DNA of 64,000 nt from CAYTZN01 sp964442495 (lineage in GTDB: Bacteria > Pseudomonadota > Gammaproteobacteria > Legionellales > Legionellaceae), in assembly GCA_964442495.1 (NCBI GenBank), contig CAYTZN010000010.1, positions 1 to 64,000 on the forward strand, read 5' to 3'. The position numbers and the translations under genes were made by a program. Of the stretch, positions 53,732 to 62,915 are shown piece after piece. The notes beneath the pieces were generated by a model that was not told where the DNA came from, did no database searches, and saw only the letters and a list, made by a program, of their open reading frames with translations. Each line of letters begins with the position of its first letter. The stretch's first letter is position 1.

Positions 53732-54487
53732 ATGGTAATCGTGAGTAAACCCTGGTGTGTTTTGGTCGTTGTGCTTGTTCTTTGCTCCTGTGGCCAAAGA
53801 GAGGGACTTGCTCCTGTTGTCGAAGTAAATTGGCAAGAACTCAATGGCCATGCAAAAAATCATGTGGTTCAGCGCGGCGAAACATTGTACGCCATTGCTT
53901 TTCGCTATGATAAAGATTATCGGCAGCTTGCATTAGCCAATCGATTAAGCCGTCCCTACACGTTACGAGTGGGGCAGAAAATCTATTTGCAGCCTTCACG
54001 TTATCCCATGAAAAAAATGACGGCGCCACCGTTACAATATCCAATTCACTACTATACTAATACGAAGCCTGTACAGCATATATCACCACAAACATCGCCT
54101 GTTGTACCCTCAAACTACACAGGATGGTTGTGGCCTATTCAAGGGCGAGTGGTGGCTAATTATGTTCCACAACAAGGCAAAAAAGGCATTGATATTGCTG
54201 GGAAAAAAGGCGATAAAATTCATGCATCACGCGCTGGTATTGTGGCTTATGCGGGGAGTGGGCTTTCAGGGTATGGGAATTTGATTATCATAAAACATGA
54301 TAATCAGTTTTTAACGGCTTATGGAAATAACTTAAGAAACATAGTACAGGAAGGCCAACATATCAGTGCCGGTCAAACCATTGCCGAAATCGGTGTGGTT
54401 GATCGTCGTTATTGGGGCGTTCATTTTGAAATTAGAAAAATGGGGAAACCTGTCAATCCAATGAGTTATTTACAAAAAAAGGGTTGA
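53732..54487 (+). CDS. nlpD: NlpD-like lipoprotein, LysM and LytM (M23) domains
   Basis: A 251-residue envelope protein that activates amidases for daughter-cell separation. The lipobox is LCSC (about residues 17-20); a LysM domain follows (HVVQRGETLYAIAFRY, about residues 44-88) and then a C-terminal M23/LytM domain (WPIQGRVVANY, GNLIIIKHDNQFLTAY). As in other NlpD proteins the peptidase site is degenerate: KGIDIAG replaces the HxGxDI motif and WGVHFEI keeps only one His of HxH, so it is probably not itself a hydrolase. It lies upstream of rpoS, the usual order. Confidence 0.93.
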   Translation: MVIVSKPWCVLVVVLVLCSCGQREGLAPVVEVNWQELNGHAKNHVVQRGETLYAIAFRYDKDYRQLALANRLSRPYTLRVGQKIYLQPSRYPMKKMTAPPLQYPIHYYTNTKPVQHISPQTSPVVPSNYTGWLWPIQGRVVANYVPQQGKKGIDIAGKKGDKIHASRAGIVAYAGSGLSGYGNLIIIKHDNQFLTAYGNNLRNIVQEGQHISAGQTIAEIGVVDRRYWGVHFEIRKMGKPVNPMSYLQKKG

Positions 54488-54560
54488 CAGGAAGCCTTGT
54501 ATTATAACAACAATAGGTATGTCGTTTGTACACTAATCTATGGATAGACGAGGTGGGAAA

Positions 54561-55607
54561 ATGTCTTCAAATAATCAGCAAGAAGATAAATTAGAGTTAG
54601 ACGAAATTCTTATTGATGTTCTGGAAGAAGGTTTAGTTCAGGATGACCTGCTTGAAGATGAGGCTGACGGGGTGTTAACTGTCGATGGTGTTGTTTTTGA
54701 TGAGCCTGAGGTTGGGCCTGATTTTGGGGATGAAGTTGCTTTCCCTTCATATCAACAGCGTGGCAAAAGCATTGCTAAAGCCTTGGATGCAACTCAAATA
54801 TATTTGAGTGAAATTGGTTTTTCTCCTTTATTAACAGCTGCCGAAGAAGTTCATTATTCAGTCCTTGCATTAAAAGGCGACGTTGCAGCCCGTAAAAAAA
54901 TGATTGAATCAAACTTAAGATTAGTGGTTAAGATATCCCGTCGTTATCTTAATCGTGGCCTTCCTCTTTTGGATTTGATTGAAGAAGGAAACTTAGGTTT
55001 AATGAAGTCCGTTGAGAAGTTTGATCCACACCGTGGGTTCCGCTTTTCAACCTATGCCACCTGGTGGATTAGGCAAACCATTGAGCGCGCTATCATGAAC
55101 CAAACGCGAACCATTCGCTTACCTATTCATGTGGTTAAAGAGCTGAATGTTTATTTGCGAGCCGCAAGACAACTTACGCAAAAATTGGACCACGAGCCGT
55201 CTCCAGAGGAAATTGCTGAAATGGTGGATAAGCCATTGGAAGATGTTATCAAAATGTTAGGATTGAATGATAAAGTCGCCTCGGTTGATACACCCATTGG
55301 TTATGATGAAAATAAATCCTTGTTGGACACATTGGCAGATGAAAATAGCCTTAATCCTGCAGAGCTGCTAACCGATGAAAATTTACGTGCTCATATCGAA
55401 ACATTGTTGGATGAGTTGACTGAAAATCAACAAGCGGTTATTGCAAGGCGTTTTGGTTTGCGAGGTTTCGAGAAAGCCACATTAGAGGAAGTAGGTAAAG
55501 AAATTGACCTAACACGTGAGCGCGTACGCCAAATTCAAGTTGAAGCACTAAAAGCATTGCGGGTCTTGCTTGAGGGATTTGGTTTAACGCAAGAGGATTT
55601 ATTTTAA
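54561..55607 (+). CDS. rpoS: RNA polymerase sigma factor RpoS
   Basis: A 348-residue sigma-70 family factor for stationary phase and stress; in Legionella it is linked to the transmissive phase. An acidic N-terminus is followed by region 1.2/2 (IYLSEIGFSPLLTAAEEV, NLRLVVKISRRYLNRGLPLLD, GFRFSTYATWWIRQTIERA), region 3 and region 4 (RFGLRGFEKATLEEVG, LTRERVRQIQVEALKALR). The ATG at 54561 has GAGGTGGG upstream; an ATG at 54540 is in frame. TTGACA overlaps the end of nlpD, but TATAAC is only 13 bases further, so I do not call a promoter there. Confidence 0.97.
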   Translation: MSSNNQQEDKLELDEILIDVLEEGLVQDDLLEDEADGVLTVDGVVFDEPEVGPDFGDEVAFPSYQQRGKSIAKALDATQIYLSEIGFSPLLTAAEEVHYSVLALKGDVAARKKMIESNLRLVVKISRRYLNRGLPLLDLIEEGNLGLMKSVEKFDPHRGFRFSTYATWWIRQTIERAIMNQTRTIRLPIHVVKELNVYLRAARQLTQKLDHEPSPEEIAEMVDKPLEDVIKMLGLNDKVASVDTPIGYDENKSLLDTLADENSLNPAELLTDENLRAHIETLLDELTENQQAVIARRFGLRGFEKATLEEVGKEIDLTRERVRQIQVEALKALRVLLEGFGLTQEDLF

Positions 55608-55646
55608 TTAAGTGAGGGTTGGGAGTAATATTTCTTTGCGTGACGT

Positions 55647-56903
55647 TTAATAAAAGTCACGTTTAAGATCTTGCCAACACGCTGAATATTGATGCTCTCG
55701 GCTTTTGTGGTTGAGGGTGGTTTCGGTTATTTGCCAAGGTTCTCGTGATTCAAACATGAAGGCTAGGGTGTTTTTATAATGCTGGGGTTTCAGCACTTTG
55801 TTACTTGCTTTATTATAAGTAATTGCATCAGGACCATGGCCCGTCATGCAATTATGAACGCTAACACCTCCCACTGCAAAACCTTCCTCTTTCGCATCAT
55901 AGTTTCCAATCACTAACCCCATGAATTCACTCATAATATTACGGTGAAAATAGGGTGGTCGAAATGTATGCTCAGCCACCATCCATCGCGATGGAAAAAT
56001 AACAAAATCTAAATTTGCGACACCAGGGGTATCACTCTCAGAAGTCAATACTGTAAAAATAGAGGGATCTGGGTGATCAAAACTGACCGTGTTGATGGTG
56101 TTAAAAAGCGATAAATCATAACAATAGGGTGCATAATTGCCATGCCATGCCAGCACATTCAGCGGGGAGTGGTTACTTTTTGCAACCCATAAATGATGTT
56201 GGTATTTACAAATTAAAAGCACTTCACCTTCTGATGCCTCATAGGCTGCTTTCGGGTATAAAAAATGACGCGGGCTAGCAAGGCCGTTAGCGCCAATAAG
56301 ACCGAGCTGTGGAAGTGTTAGTGGGGTGCTCGCATTTTCACACAAATAACCGGCGGCTTGATGTTCGTTTTTTTGTAATTCAATTTTAAACACGATACCG
56401 CGAGGAATAACAGCAATCATACCTGGTGATACTTCAAGACGGCCTAGTTCTGAGCATATACATAGCGTGCCTTCATAAGGAACAAATAAAAGCTCTCCAT
56501 CATTGTTACCAAAGTACCGTGTGGTCATTGATTGGTTATATTGGTATATATAAGCATTTAGAAAACGATTTCCTGCTATATGGTGTAGACCATCAATAAA
56601 TTCATTGGCAGTTTCCTTGTTTTCCAAAGGACGCCAACGCAATGGATTTGGGGCTTGCAGAGGGGCAAATGGCGTATTGATGGTCGTTGATGTATAGGGG
56701 ATATAATCTTGATGTACTAATGAAGGAAGTGCACGGTATAACCAGGTTCTTAAGTTGGTATGTCTTGGGCGGGTAAAGGCACTGCCGCTTAATTGTTCAG
56801 CATAAAGTCCGAGAGGGCATTTTTGAGGGGAGTTTTGTTCCATGGGCAAAGCGCCAGGAATGGCTTCTGTAGCATGATGGTTTCCAAATCCTGCTAAATA
56901 CAC
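55647..56903 (-). CDS. hmgA: Homogentisate 1,2-dioxygenase
   Basis: A 418-residue cupin-fold Fe(II) dioxygenase that opens the ring of homogentisate in tyrosine/phenylalanine breakdown. GFGNHHATEA at the N-terminus, FHRNIMSEFMGLVIG (iron ligands His and Glu) and CMTGHGPDA (third His) are intact. In Legionella, homogentisate that escapes this step autoxidises to the brown pigment pyomelanin. The other catabolic genes (maiA, fahA, hpd) are not adjacent. Confidence 0.96.
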   Translation of the reverse strand: MYLAGFGNHHATEAIPGALPMEQNSPQKCPLGLYAEQLSGSAFTRPRHTNLRTWLYRALPSLVHQDYIPYTSTTINTPFAPLQAPNPLRWRPLENKETANEFIDGLHHIAGNRFLNAYIYQYNQSMTTRYFGNNDGELLFVPYEGTLCICSELGRLEVSPGMIAVIPRGIVFKIELQKNEHQAAGYLCENASTPLTLPQLGLIGANGLASPRHFLYPKAAYEASEGEVLLICKYQHHLWVAKSNHSPLNVLAWHGNYAPYCYDLSLFNTINTVSFDHPDPSIFTVLTSESDTPGVANLDFVIFPSRWMVAEHTFRPPYFHRNIMSEFMGLVIGNYDAKEEGFAVGGVSVHNCMTGHGPDAITYNKASNKVLKPQHYKNTLAFMFESREPWQITETTLNHKSREHQYSACWQDLKRDFY

Positions 56904-57148
56904 CGAATGTCTCCTTAGGGCTGTGATTATCTCTAACTGAATCTAATAATTGCATCTAGTTGTTCCTCAGTCAATGATGGCTATTGGTTTAGAAAAGAGC
57001 CTATGGTAGCGTTCTTTTTAATTCAATGCCATTGTATAATCTCTTAAATTTGGTGTGAGTTTTGTAATAGTGATTCTTGAGCATCATGAGAGATCTTAAG
57101 GGTATTATTTGAATCTCTCTTATCTACAGAAAATTATGAGGTGTTTAG

Positions 57149-57895
57149 ATGGCGGGTCATAGTAAATGGGCTAATATTCGTTTTCGTAAAGGCGTCCAAG
57201 ATGCTAAACGAGGCAAAATTTTTACTAAACTGATACGTGAAATTTCAGTTGCAGCACGTATGGGTGGAGCTGATGAGTCTTCCAATGCCAGGTTGCGTGA
57301 TGCGGTTAGTAAGGCTCTAAAATCCAACATGAAACGCGATACCATTGATAATGCTATTAAGCGCGGTGTAGGTGGGCTTGATGGCGCTCATATGATTGAA
57401 ATGCGTTACGAAGGGTATGGCCCTGGCGGTGTGGCAGTGTTGGTTGATTGCCTTTCTGATAATAAAAACCGTACTGTTTCTGAAGTTAGGCATGCGTTTA
57501 CTAAAAACGGTGGTAATTTAGGCACCGATGGTTCTGTTGCTTATCTTTTTAATGAGCAGGGTGAAATTTTATTAGCTCCTACTCAAACAGAAGAGCATGC
57601 CATGGATATCGCCATTGATGCCGGCGCTACTGATGTCAGCATTGATGAGGGGCAAATTGAAGTGATTACGACAGTAGATACTTACCATACTATTTTATCT
57701 GCATTACAAGCCGCAAATTTTGAGGTAGAGCACTCTCATATCACCATGCGCGCACAAACCATGGTGCCCATGAGCCAGGATGCTGCTGAAGATTTAGAAA
57801 AATTGATTGATATGCTTGAGGATTTGGACGACGTGCAAGTGGTGTACAGCAATGCCGAATTTGAAGAGCCATCTGCTGACTCGCAAGCAGAATGA
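57149..57895 (+). CDS. yebC: YebC/PmpR-family protein
   Basis: A 248-residue protein of the YebC family: MAGHSKWANIRFRKGVQDAK, then NPGG-like GYGPGGVAVLVDCLSDNKNRT and TDGSVAYLF. Members are described as transcription regulators or, more recently, as helpers of translation through difficult proline stretches. A TATAAT at 57035-57040 could be its -10. The stop overlaps the ruvC start by 4 bases, forming a yebC-ruvC-ruvA operon. Confidence 0.96.
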   Translation: MAGHSKWANIRFRKGVQDAKRGKIFTKLIREISVAARMGGADESSNARLRDAVSKALKSNMKRDTIDNAIKRGVGGLDGAHMIEMRYEGYGPGGVAVLVDCLSDNKNRTVSEVRHAFTKNGGNLGTDGSVAYLFNEQGEILLAPTQTEEHAMDIAIDAGATDVSIDEGQIEVITTVDTYHTILSALQAANFEVEHSHITMRAQTMVPMSQDAAEDLEKLIDMLEDLDDVQVVYSNAEFEEPSADSQAE

Positions 57896-58407
57896 CCATT
57901 ATCTTAGGGATTGATCCAGGCTCTCGCATTACGGGCTATGGTGTTATTAAGGAAAGCCAACAGACGTTAAATTATATCGATAGTGGCTGCATACGAACGT
58001 CAGAAGGTGAATTAAGCCAACGCTTGTTAGAAATTTTTAATGGTATTTGCCAACTCATGGAAGAGCACTCTCCGAATGAAGTAGCAATTGAAGAAATATT
58101 CATGCACCAAAACCCAAGCTCGGCGCTAAAGCTTGGGCATGCTCGAGGTGTAGCGATGGTTGCGTGTGCGTCTCATAGGGTCAAGGTATGTGAATATTCT
58201 GCCCGTGAAGTCAAACAATCGGTTGTAGGCTATGGTGCTGCCGAAAAAAGCCAAGTTAAACACATGGTGGTTAGTTTATTAAAGCTCAATAGTTCTCCCC
58301 AAAATGATGCTGCTGATGCTTTGGCTGTTGCTATTTGCCACAGTCATATGCGTAATAAATTATATGCAAAGTTGCCATACCAAGGACGAAGGAGAATTTC
58401 TATATGA
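57892..58407 (+). CDS. ruvC: Holliday-junction resolvase RuvC
   Basis: A 171-residue endonuclease that cuts Holliday junctions. Catalytic acidic residues are visible in LGIDPGSRITGYG (Asp), AIEEIFMHQNPSSALKLGHA (Glu) and NDAADALAVAIC (Asp pair). Coupled by 4-base overlaps to yebC and ruvA. Confidence 0.97.
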   Translation: MTIILGIDPGSRITGYGVIKESQQTLNYIDSGCIRTSEGELSQRLLEIFNGICQLMEEHSPNEVAIEEIFMHQNPSSALKLGHARGVAMVACASHRVKVCEYSAREVKQSVVGYGAAEKSQVKHMVVSLLKLNSSPQNDAADALAVAICHSHMRNKLYAKLPYQGRRRISI

Positions 58408-59003
58408 TAGGTTGGTTGAAGGGGCATATTGTTGATAAACATCATCCAGGTAAACTGGTTATTGATGTGCATGGGGTGGGGTATGATGTTGAAACGTCAC
58501 TTCCTACTTTTTTTCAAGTAGAAACTGAACAAGGCGAGGTGGGTTTACATATCCATACCGTTGTCCGCGAGGATGCTCTTCTTTTGTATGGTTTTCATGA
58601 TAAACAAGAGCGAGGATTGTTTAGAGCATTAATTAAAGTGAATGGTGTAGGCCCTAAGATGGCTATTGCCATTCTTTCTAGTATTACTCCGGACGAATTT
58701 ATTCATTGTATTCAGGAACAAAAGACTACTTTACTGACCAAGCTACCTGGAATTGGCACTAAAACAGCCGAGCGTTTAGTGGTTGAAATGAAAGGCAGTT
58801 TGCAGCAATTGTCTCAATTTACGTTAAAACCACGAGAAGTTTTGGTAGGCGTTGTTCGTGAACAGGACGAGGCAATAAAAGCGTTAGAGTCTTTAGGGTA
58901 TAAACTGCAAGAAGCAACCAAAGCCGTTAATAAAATTGATGATGGAAGTGTGAAGACCTGTGAGCAATTTATACGCCAGGCCCTACAGGTTTTATCGAAT
59001 TAA
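58404..59003 (+). CDS. ruvA: Holliday-junction branch migration protein RuvA
   Basis: A 199-residue DNA-binding subunit of RuvAB. The OB-fold N-terminus (MIGWLKGHIVDKH, THVVREDALLLYGF-like TVVREDALLLYGF), helix-hairpin-helix motifs (KVNGVGPKMAIAILS, LPGIGTKTAERLVVEMK) and the C-terminal RuvB-binding three-helix domain are present. ruvB, usually next, is not found; repeats and a small unknown gene follow instead, so ruvB must lie elsewhere. Confidence 0.97.
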   Translation: MIGWLKGHIVDKHHPGKLVIDVHGVGYDVETSLPTFFQVETEQGEVGLHIHTVVREDALLLYGFHDKQERGLFRALIKVNGVGPKMAIAILSSITPDEFIHCIQEQKTTLLTKLPGIGTKTAERLVVEMKGSLQQLSQFTLKPREVLVGVVREQDEAIKALESLGYKLQEATKAVNKIDDGSVKTCEQFIRQALQVLSN

Positions 59004-59054
59004 AATCAAGTGATTAGCTTCTGTATGTTGGCCAAACCTAACTGATTTTTAATC

Positions 59055-59108
59055 ACAAATGACCTCGTGCTCGCCTACCTAACGAGCATAAAGCACGGAA
59101 CGTAGGCC
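59055..59108. repeat. Dispersed repeat after ruvA
   Basis: Begins CACAAATGACCTCGT, as does a stretch at 45088 (CACAAATGATCTCGT), and ends with the GCATAAAG...GGAACGTAGG core shared with 21026-21048. CTCG and CGAG arms allow a short hairpin. Confidence 0.5.
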
Positions 59109-59170
59109 TTCTAAATTATGGCAGCGGTATATACGACTACAATGCGCCGACAGTGGGAATGAAGATAGGG

Positions 59171-59431
59171 TTATCTTCTTCCATTTGTCATTACTATAGC
59201 GGCCAATAGTTCCAATTCATTCTCGATGGTGGGATTTTGGGATGCTTTAGGTGCTGATTTAAAAAACCGTTCCTCTCTTTTGAGCTGGGATTTGGAGGGT
59301 TGCTGTTGTTTAGAGAAAGACGCCGAATTTGTATGCATTGGACCTTTATGGAATCCTAGTTGGTTTCCTCTGTGGGTGGTTTTGTTGTGCACTGATATAT
59401 ACTCCTTGCGATTTTTTAATGTTAATACCAT
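59171..59431 (-). CDS. Hypothetical small basic protein
   Basis: An 86-residue frame on the minus strand with an ATG start but no ribosome site. The product is hydrophilic, rich in Lys, Gln and Ser, and ends in a helical, more hydrophobic stretch (NELELLAAIVMTNGRR). No family recognised. The composition looks protein-like, and the opposite-strand frame is Cys/Trp-rich and unlikely, so this strand is preferred; it may still be non-coding. Confidence 0.4.
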   Translation of the reverse strand: MVLTLKNRKEYISVHNKTTHRGNQLGFHKGPMHTNSASFSKQQQPSKSQLKREERFFKSAPKASQNPTIENELELLAAIVMTNGRR

Positions 59432-59553
59432 GTGTTTTTTTATATGGAAGATTTAGATGTAAATAAAAAAAACCTAACCTATTGAAAAATATATTTTTAT
59501 GAGTATATCAAATTTTTTTTAAAACCACTTGTCTTTGTATAAATAAAACAACG

Positions 59554-60978
59554 TTAGCTATTGATAGGGAAATATACTTTTACAATCAATCCAGTCCCTT
59601 CAGCAGGGGACTCTAAAGCAACCCGTCCATTATGTAGCATGGATATTTGCTGAACAATTGCCAAGCCCAATCCACTTCCAGGGCTTTTATTGCCTAATAC
59701 ACGAAAAAAGCGTTCAAACACCCGCTCTTGCAACTCTTTAGGAATTCCAGGGCCATTGTCAGATACTTCAAGCACGACTTCCGTGTTTTGCCGGTAAACT
59801 TTTACCAGTACCAGCCCATTTTCCTTGCAATACCGGATGGCGTTGTCCACGAGATTACGAATTAAAATGCTGATTGCGGTGGGGTTTCCTGCAAAGTTAG
59901 GGGTTCTTTTTTCAGGCTCAAATTCCAGCTCAATGTGTTTTTCAATTGCTGCTGGAGCTAACATGGCTAGAACCTCTTGAGTGACTTTTACTAAATTAAC
60001 CGGTACAAGGTCGTTTATATTAGACGCTTCAGGGACTAACTTGCTCATGGTCAGTAATTGTTGAACAATATGAGTACTTCGATTAACGCTTGCAATTAAT
60101 TTTAATAAAGCAGCATTCTTTTCTTCTATTACATTCGAGTTTAAGGCAACTTGCGCTTGTGCTTTGAGTGCCGCTAATGGCGTTCTTAATTCGTGCGCGG
60201 CATCTGCAGCGAAGCGTTTTTCGCGCTCAAAGCCTTCTTTAAGACGAAAAAAGAGCTTGTTTAACTCATCAAGAACAGGTTTGATTTCTTCAGGAACCTC
60301 TTTAATGTTCACGGGTTCAAGATGCGAGGGGGCTCTGTTGGCAACCTCTTGAGCGACGCGATCTAGGCTGTCTAGGCCTCGTCCAATGATTATCCAAATG
60401 AGTAATCCCGACAAAGGAAACGTCAGTAACATGATGTATAAATCATCTTGTGCAATACGATGGCCAAGTTCATTACGTGTGTCATAACGCTCAGCTAAAA
60501 CAGTGCGAATTCCCGCTTTGTTATTGTAGGTGGTAAATACTCGCCAACGTTGTTGACCAATGGTTTTATCACTGAACCCATCTTTATCCGCTGTTAGAGG
60601 TATTTTAGGGGCATCTGATGAGTGTAATAATAATTTTCCACCGTCAGTCCATACTTGGAAATTAAATTTATCCACATAATGTTCTGGCGGCTCACTGTCA
60701 AGAAAAGGGCGTTGATAATAGGTTTCAACTTTTTGAGGAATAGTTTCAAGGGAGTCTTGGATTTTAAGAAGGGGACGTTGATGTAAATCATCACCTAATA
60801 ACGCTTGATAAGACAAAGCAGAAATCGCCATCAAGGTGTCTAAATGCTCTTGAATATCTTTTTGGTCAAGATAATAGTTACCAATAGCGGTAAGCGTCGT
60901 TGTGATGGTTATTGCCAAGAGTAGATTAATTAATAGAAATTTGCGTATGGATGATTTCACGATACTTAGAGCCCGCAC
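59554..60978 (-). CDS. pmrB: Sensor histidine kinase PmrB-like
   Basis: A 474-residue membrane sensor: a first span at residues 13-35, a periplasmic sensor of about 140 residues, a second span near 185-205, HAMP-like linker, and a kinase core with the H-box DAAHELRTPLAALKAQ (H262), N-box RNLVDNAIRYC, G1 VSDNGPGIP and G2 GSGLGLAIV. It is encoded 37 bases after its response regulator. By neighbourhood and type it corresponds to PmrB of L. pneumophila (QseC/PmrB-like), which with PmrA controls many Dot/Icm effector genes. The start is a GTG without a clear ribosome site. The periplasmic signal is unknown. Confidence 0.85.
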   Translation of the reverse strand: MRALSIVKSSIRKFLLINLLLAITITTTLTAIGNYYLDQKDIQEHLDTLMAISALSYQALLGDDLHQRPLLKIQDSLETIPQKVETYYQRPFLDSEPPEHYVDKFNFQVWTDGGKLLLHSSDAPKIPLTADKDGFSDKTIGQQRWRVFTTYNNKAGIRTVLAERYDTRNELGHRIAQDDLYIMLLTFPLSGLLIWIIIGRGLDSLDRVAQEVANRAPSHLEPVNIKEVPEEIKPVLDELNKLFFRLKEGFEREKRFAADAAHELRTPLAALKAQAQVALNSNVIEEKNAALLKLIASVNRSTHIVQQLLTMSKLVPEASNINDLVPVNLVKVTQEVLAMLAPAAIEKHIELEFEPEKRTPNFAGNPTAISILIRNLVDNAIRYCKENGLVLVKVYRQNTEVVLEVSDNGPGIPKELQERVFERFFRVLGNKSPGSGLGLAIVQQISMLHNGRVALESPAEGTGLIVKVYFPINS

Positions 60979-61015
60979 ATTGTTTCATTTAAAAAGAAGA
61001 CCTTAAGCACTAACG

Positions 61016-61684
61016 TTAAGAGGTCCCGTTTTTTTCAGCCATATACCCTACGCCACGAATGGTGCGTATAAAATTCGCATTTAATTTTTTACGTAAATTA
61101 TGGATATGTACCTCTAATGCATTGCTGTCCACGTCTTCATCCCACCCGTAAATACTCTGCATGAGTTGTTCCCTTGATAAAACATGCCCGCTGTTTTCCA
61201 ATAGTTTTTGCAACAAAGCAAACTCTCGTCGAGGAACATTCACCGTGGCGTCATCTACCATGACAGAGTGAGCTGCGGGGTCTAGGGTGATATTACGGTA
61301 TTGAAGAACCGTGTCAGCACGCCCTTGGGAGCGACGAACAAGGGCGCGAATTCGAGCACTAAGTTCGTTTAGATCGAATGGTTTAATAATGTAATCATCT
61401 GCACCACTGTCTAATCCTTTGACACGGCTTTCAACGGATTCTCGTGCTGTTAAGATAATGACAGGTGTGGTATTGCCATCATGGCGAATGGCTTGCAACA
61501 AACCAATGCCTGATAATTTAGGGAGCCCTAAGTCTAAAATAATCAGTTCAAAAGACTCTGTTTTGAGAGCGGCGCGCGCGGCTTCACCATCTTTAAGCCA
61601 GTCAACAATGTATCCAAACTGCATGAGCCCCGTTTTAACGGCATCGCCTAACAACTCATCATCTTCCACCAGTAGCAATCGCAT
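61016..61684 (-). CDS. pmrA: Response regulator PmrA-like (OmpR family)
   Basis: A 222-residue regulator. The receiver domain has the acidic pair EDD near the N-terminus, the phosphorylation site D51 in LIILDLGLPKLSG, the switch Thr in ILTARE and the Lys in IIKPFD; the C-terminus is an OmpR-type winged helix (VPRREFALLQKLLE, ALEVHIHNLRKKL, IRTIRGVGYMAE). PmrA of L. pneumophila binds tandem TTAAT-type repeats upstream of effector genes, and such a site occurs at 4009-4028 in this window. Confidence 0.88.
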   Translation of the reverse strand: MRLLLVEDDELLGDAVKTGLMQFGYIVDWLKDGEAARAALKTESFELIILDLGLPKLSGIGLLQAIRHDGNTTPVIILTARESVESRVKGLDSGADDYIIKPFDLNELSARIRALVRRSQGRADTVLQYRNITLDPAAHSVMVDDATVNVPRREFALLQKLLENSGHVLSREQLMQSIYGWDEDVDSNALEVHIHNLRKKLNANFIRTIRGVGYMAEKNGTS

Positions 61685-61718
61685 GTTTGCTCCTCAAGAG
61701 GGTTGGTTTAGAGTCCTT

Positions 61719-62285
61719 TTAGGGGTGAATATTTCCAGTGGGTTGTTTTTCAATATTTTTCTCTACAACATGTTTCGATAAATAGAGGGCTTGGAAAAAA
61801 ACAAAGAGCAAGGTAAAGCCCGCGCCGCCAAATAATTTAAAATTGACCCAAAAATCGGTGTCGTAGTTGTAGGCAACGTATATATTCAAAGCCCCCATTA
61901 CTAGAAAAAATACCGCCCATGCTGAATTTAATCTACCCCATATGTTTTGAGGTAGGTTTACGTTTGCTTCCATCATTTTTTGAATGACAGTTTTTTTACC
62001 GATGAAGGATGAGCCTAAAAAGACAAGAGCGGATAGCCAATAAATACCTGTTGGCTTCCATTTAATAAACCATGGGTTGTGAAAAAATAAAGTGGCACCA
62101 CCTAAAACAATAATGAGCGTCATGCTGATCAAGTGCATTTTTTCATAACGTTGGTGTTTAATTCGGTAAAGAATAACTTGTAAAAGAGAGGCAACCATAG
62201 CAGTTGCTGTGGCGGGATAAATGCCGAAAAATTTATAGCACACAAAAAAAAGTACAATAGGGAAAAAATCAAATAGTAGCTTCAT
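61719..62285 (-). CDS. yciB: Inner-membrane protein YciB (intracellular septation protein A family)
   Basis: A 188-residue protein with five hydrophobic segments. MKLLFDFFPIVLFFVCYKF, YPATATAMVASLLQ, FHNPWFIKWKPTG and LPQNIWGRLNSAWAVFF are family signatures. YciB interacts with envelope synthesis and septation factors. The ATG fits the family N-terminus; a longer frame to 62345 has no support. It lies 34 bases upstream of pmrA on the same strand and may share its transcript. Confidence 0.94.
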   Translation of the reverse strand: MKLLFDFFPIVLFFVCYKFFGIYPATATAMVASLLQVILYRIKHQRYEKMHLISMTLIIVLGGATLFFHNPWFIKWKPTGIYWLSALVFLGSSFIGKKTVIQKMMEANVNLPQNIWGRLNSAWAVFFLVMGALNIYVAYNYDTDFWVNFKLFGGAGFTLLFVFFQALYLSKHVVEKNIEKQPTGNIHP

Positions 62286-62915
62286 GACGCCAATATGTTG
62301 ATTGGACAATACGTTAAGTATAACACAGGATTTAATTCTTCTCACAGGTCACGCCCGCTTAGCCAAAACAAGAGCATTGGCTTCATAAATATAGACAAAG
62401 AGGTATAGTTTGTTTGATTTGACCTTATTTAAAATGCCCTACGGTTTGTCCACAAGCTCCATGAATGTAACTATTTTGCACGATACCTCGCACAAAGCGA
62501 GGTAAATTTGCGACTAAGTAATTTATAAGGTTATTCAATGCAATATTCGTGATATTACTAGTCAAGTCAGCGTTGAAAAAATAAAAATAAACGGAGAACA
62601 ATTTGGCATGATGTACTGAGTTGTTCTCCGTTGTAATCAAGTGCTCCTTCATGAAATTTCAGTCTTAAGGGGAATGAAATATTGTTCGAATCATGGATTC
62701 TCATGTTGGCAGACGTTATAGATATTATGTCTACTCATCGTCACTACCGGCTCAGCTTTGAGCATACTCACAGCATTGATGCAGCATAGGGGTACGCTTT
62801 ATGATGAAAACGATATGGATGAGTGTGTTAAACTGTTTATTGAAAAAAAATATGAGATTAAGTGATGGTGTTGCAACATCCTCTCTGGAGCTTACTCATG
62901 ATGCTGAATAAACAT
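62286..62915. other. 630-base gap with repeats and no clear gene
   Basis: Contains the hairpin at 62484-62504 and fragments of TTTGTCCACAAGC-type repeat. On the plus strand an open stretch ending near 62864 reads ...TLYDENDMDECVKLFIEKKYEIK before a stop, which could be the tail of a lost gene, but it has no upstream start and I do not call it. Nothing else was recognised. Confidence 0.5.
62484..62504. repeat. Dispersed hairpin, TACCTCGC stem
   Basis: A perfect 8-bp stem TACCTCGC/GCGAGGTA with an ACAAA loop. The identical stem, with a TTTAT loop, is at 47227-47247. Confidence 0.65.

Noticed and set aside
54484..54508. TTGACA followed by TATAAC upstream of rpoS
   Set aside because: The spacer is only 13 bases, too short for a sigma-70 promoter.
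62425..62652. Minus-strand 75-codon frame in the gap before mltD
   Set aside because: It overlaps the TACCTCGC hairpin repeat, lacks a ribosome site and has no protein-like features.
62738..62868. Short plus-strand frames, one starting at the ATG pair near 62801
   Set aside because: Very short, competing frames with no homology and no clear ribosome site.
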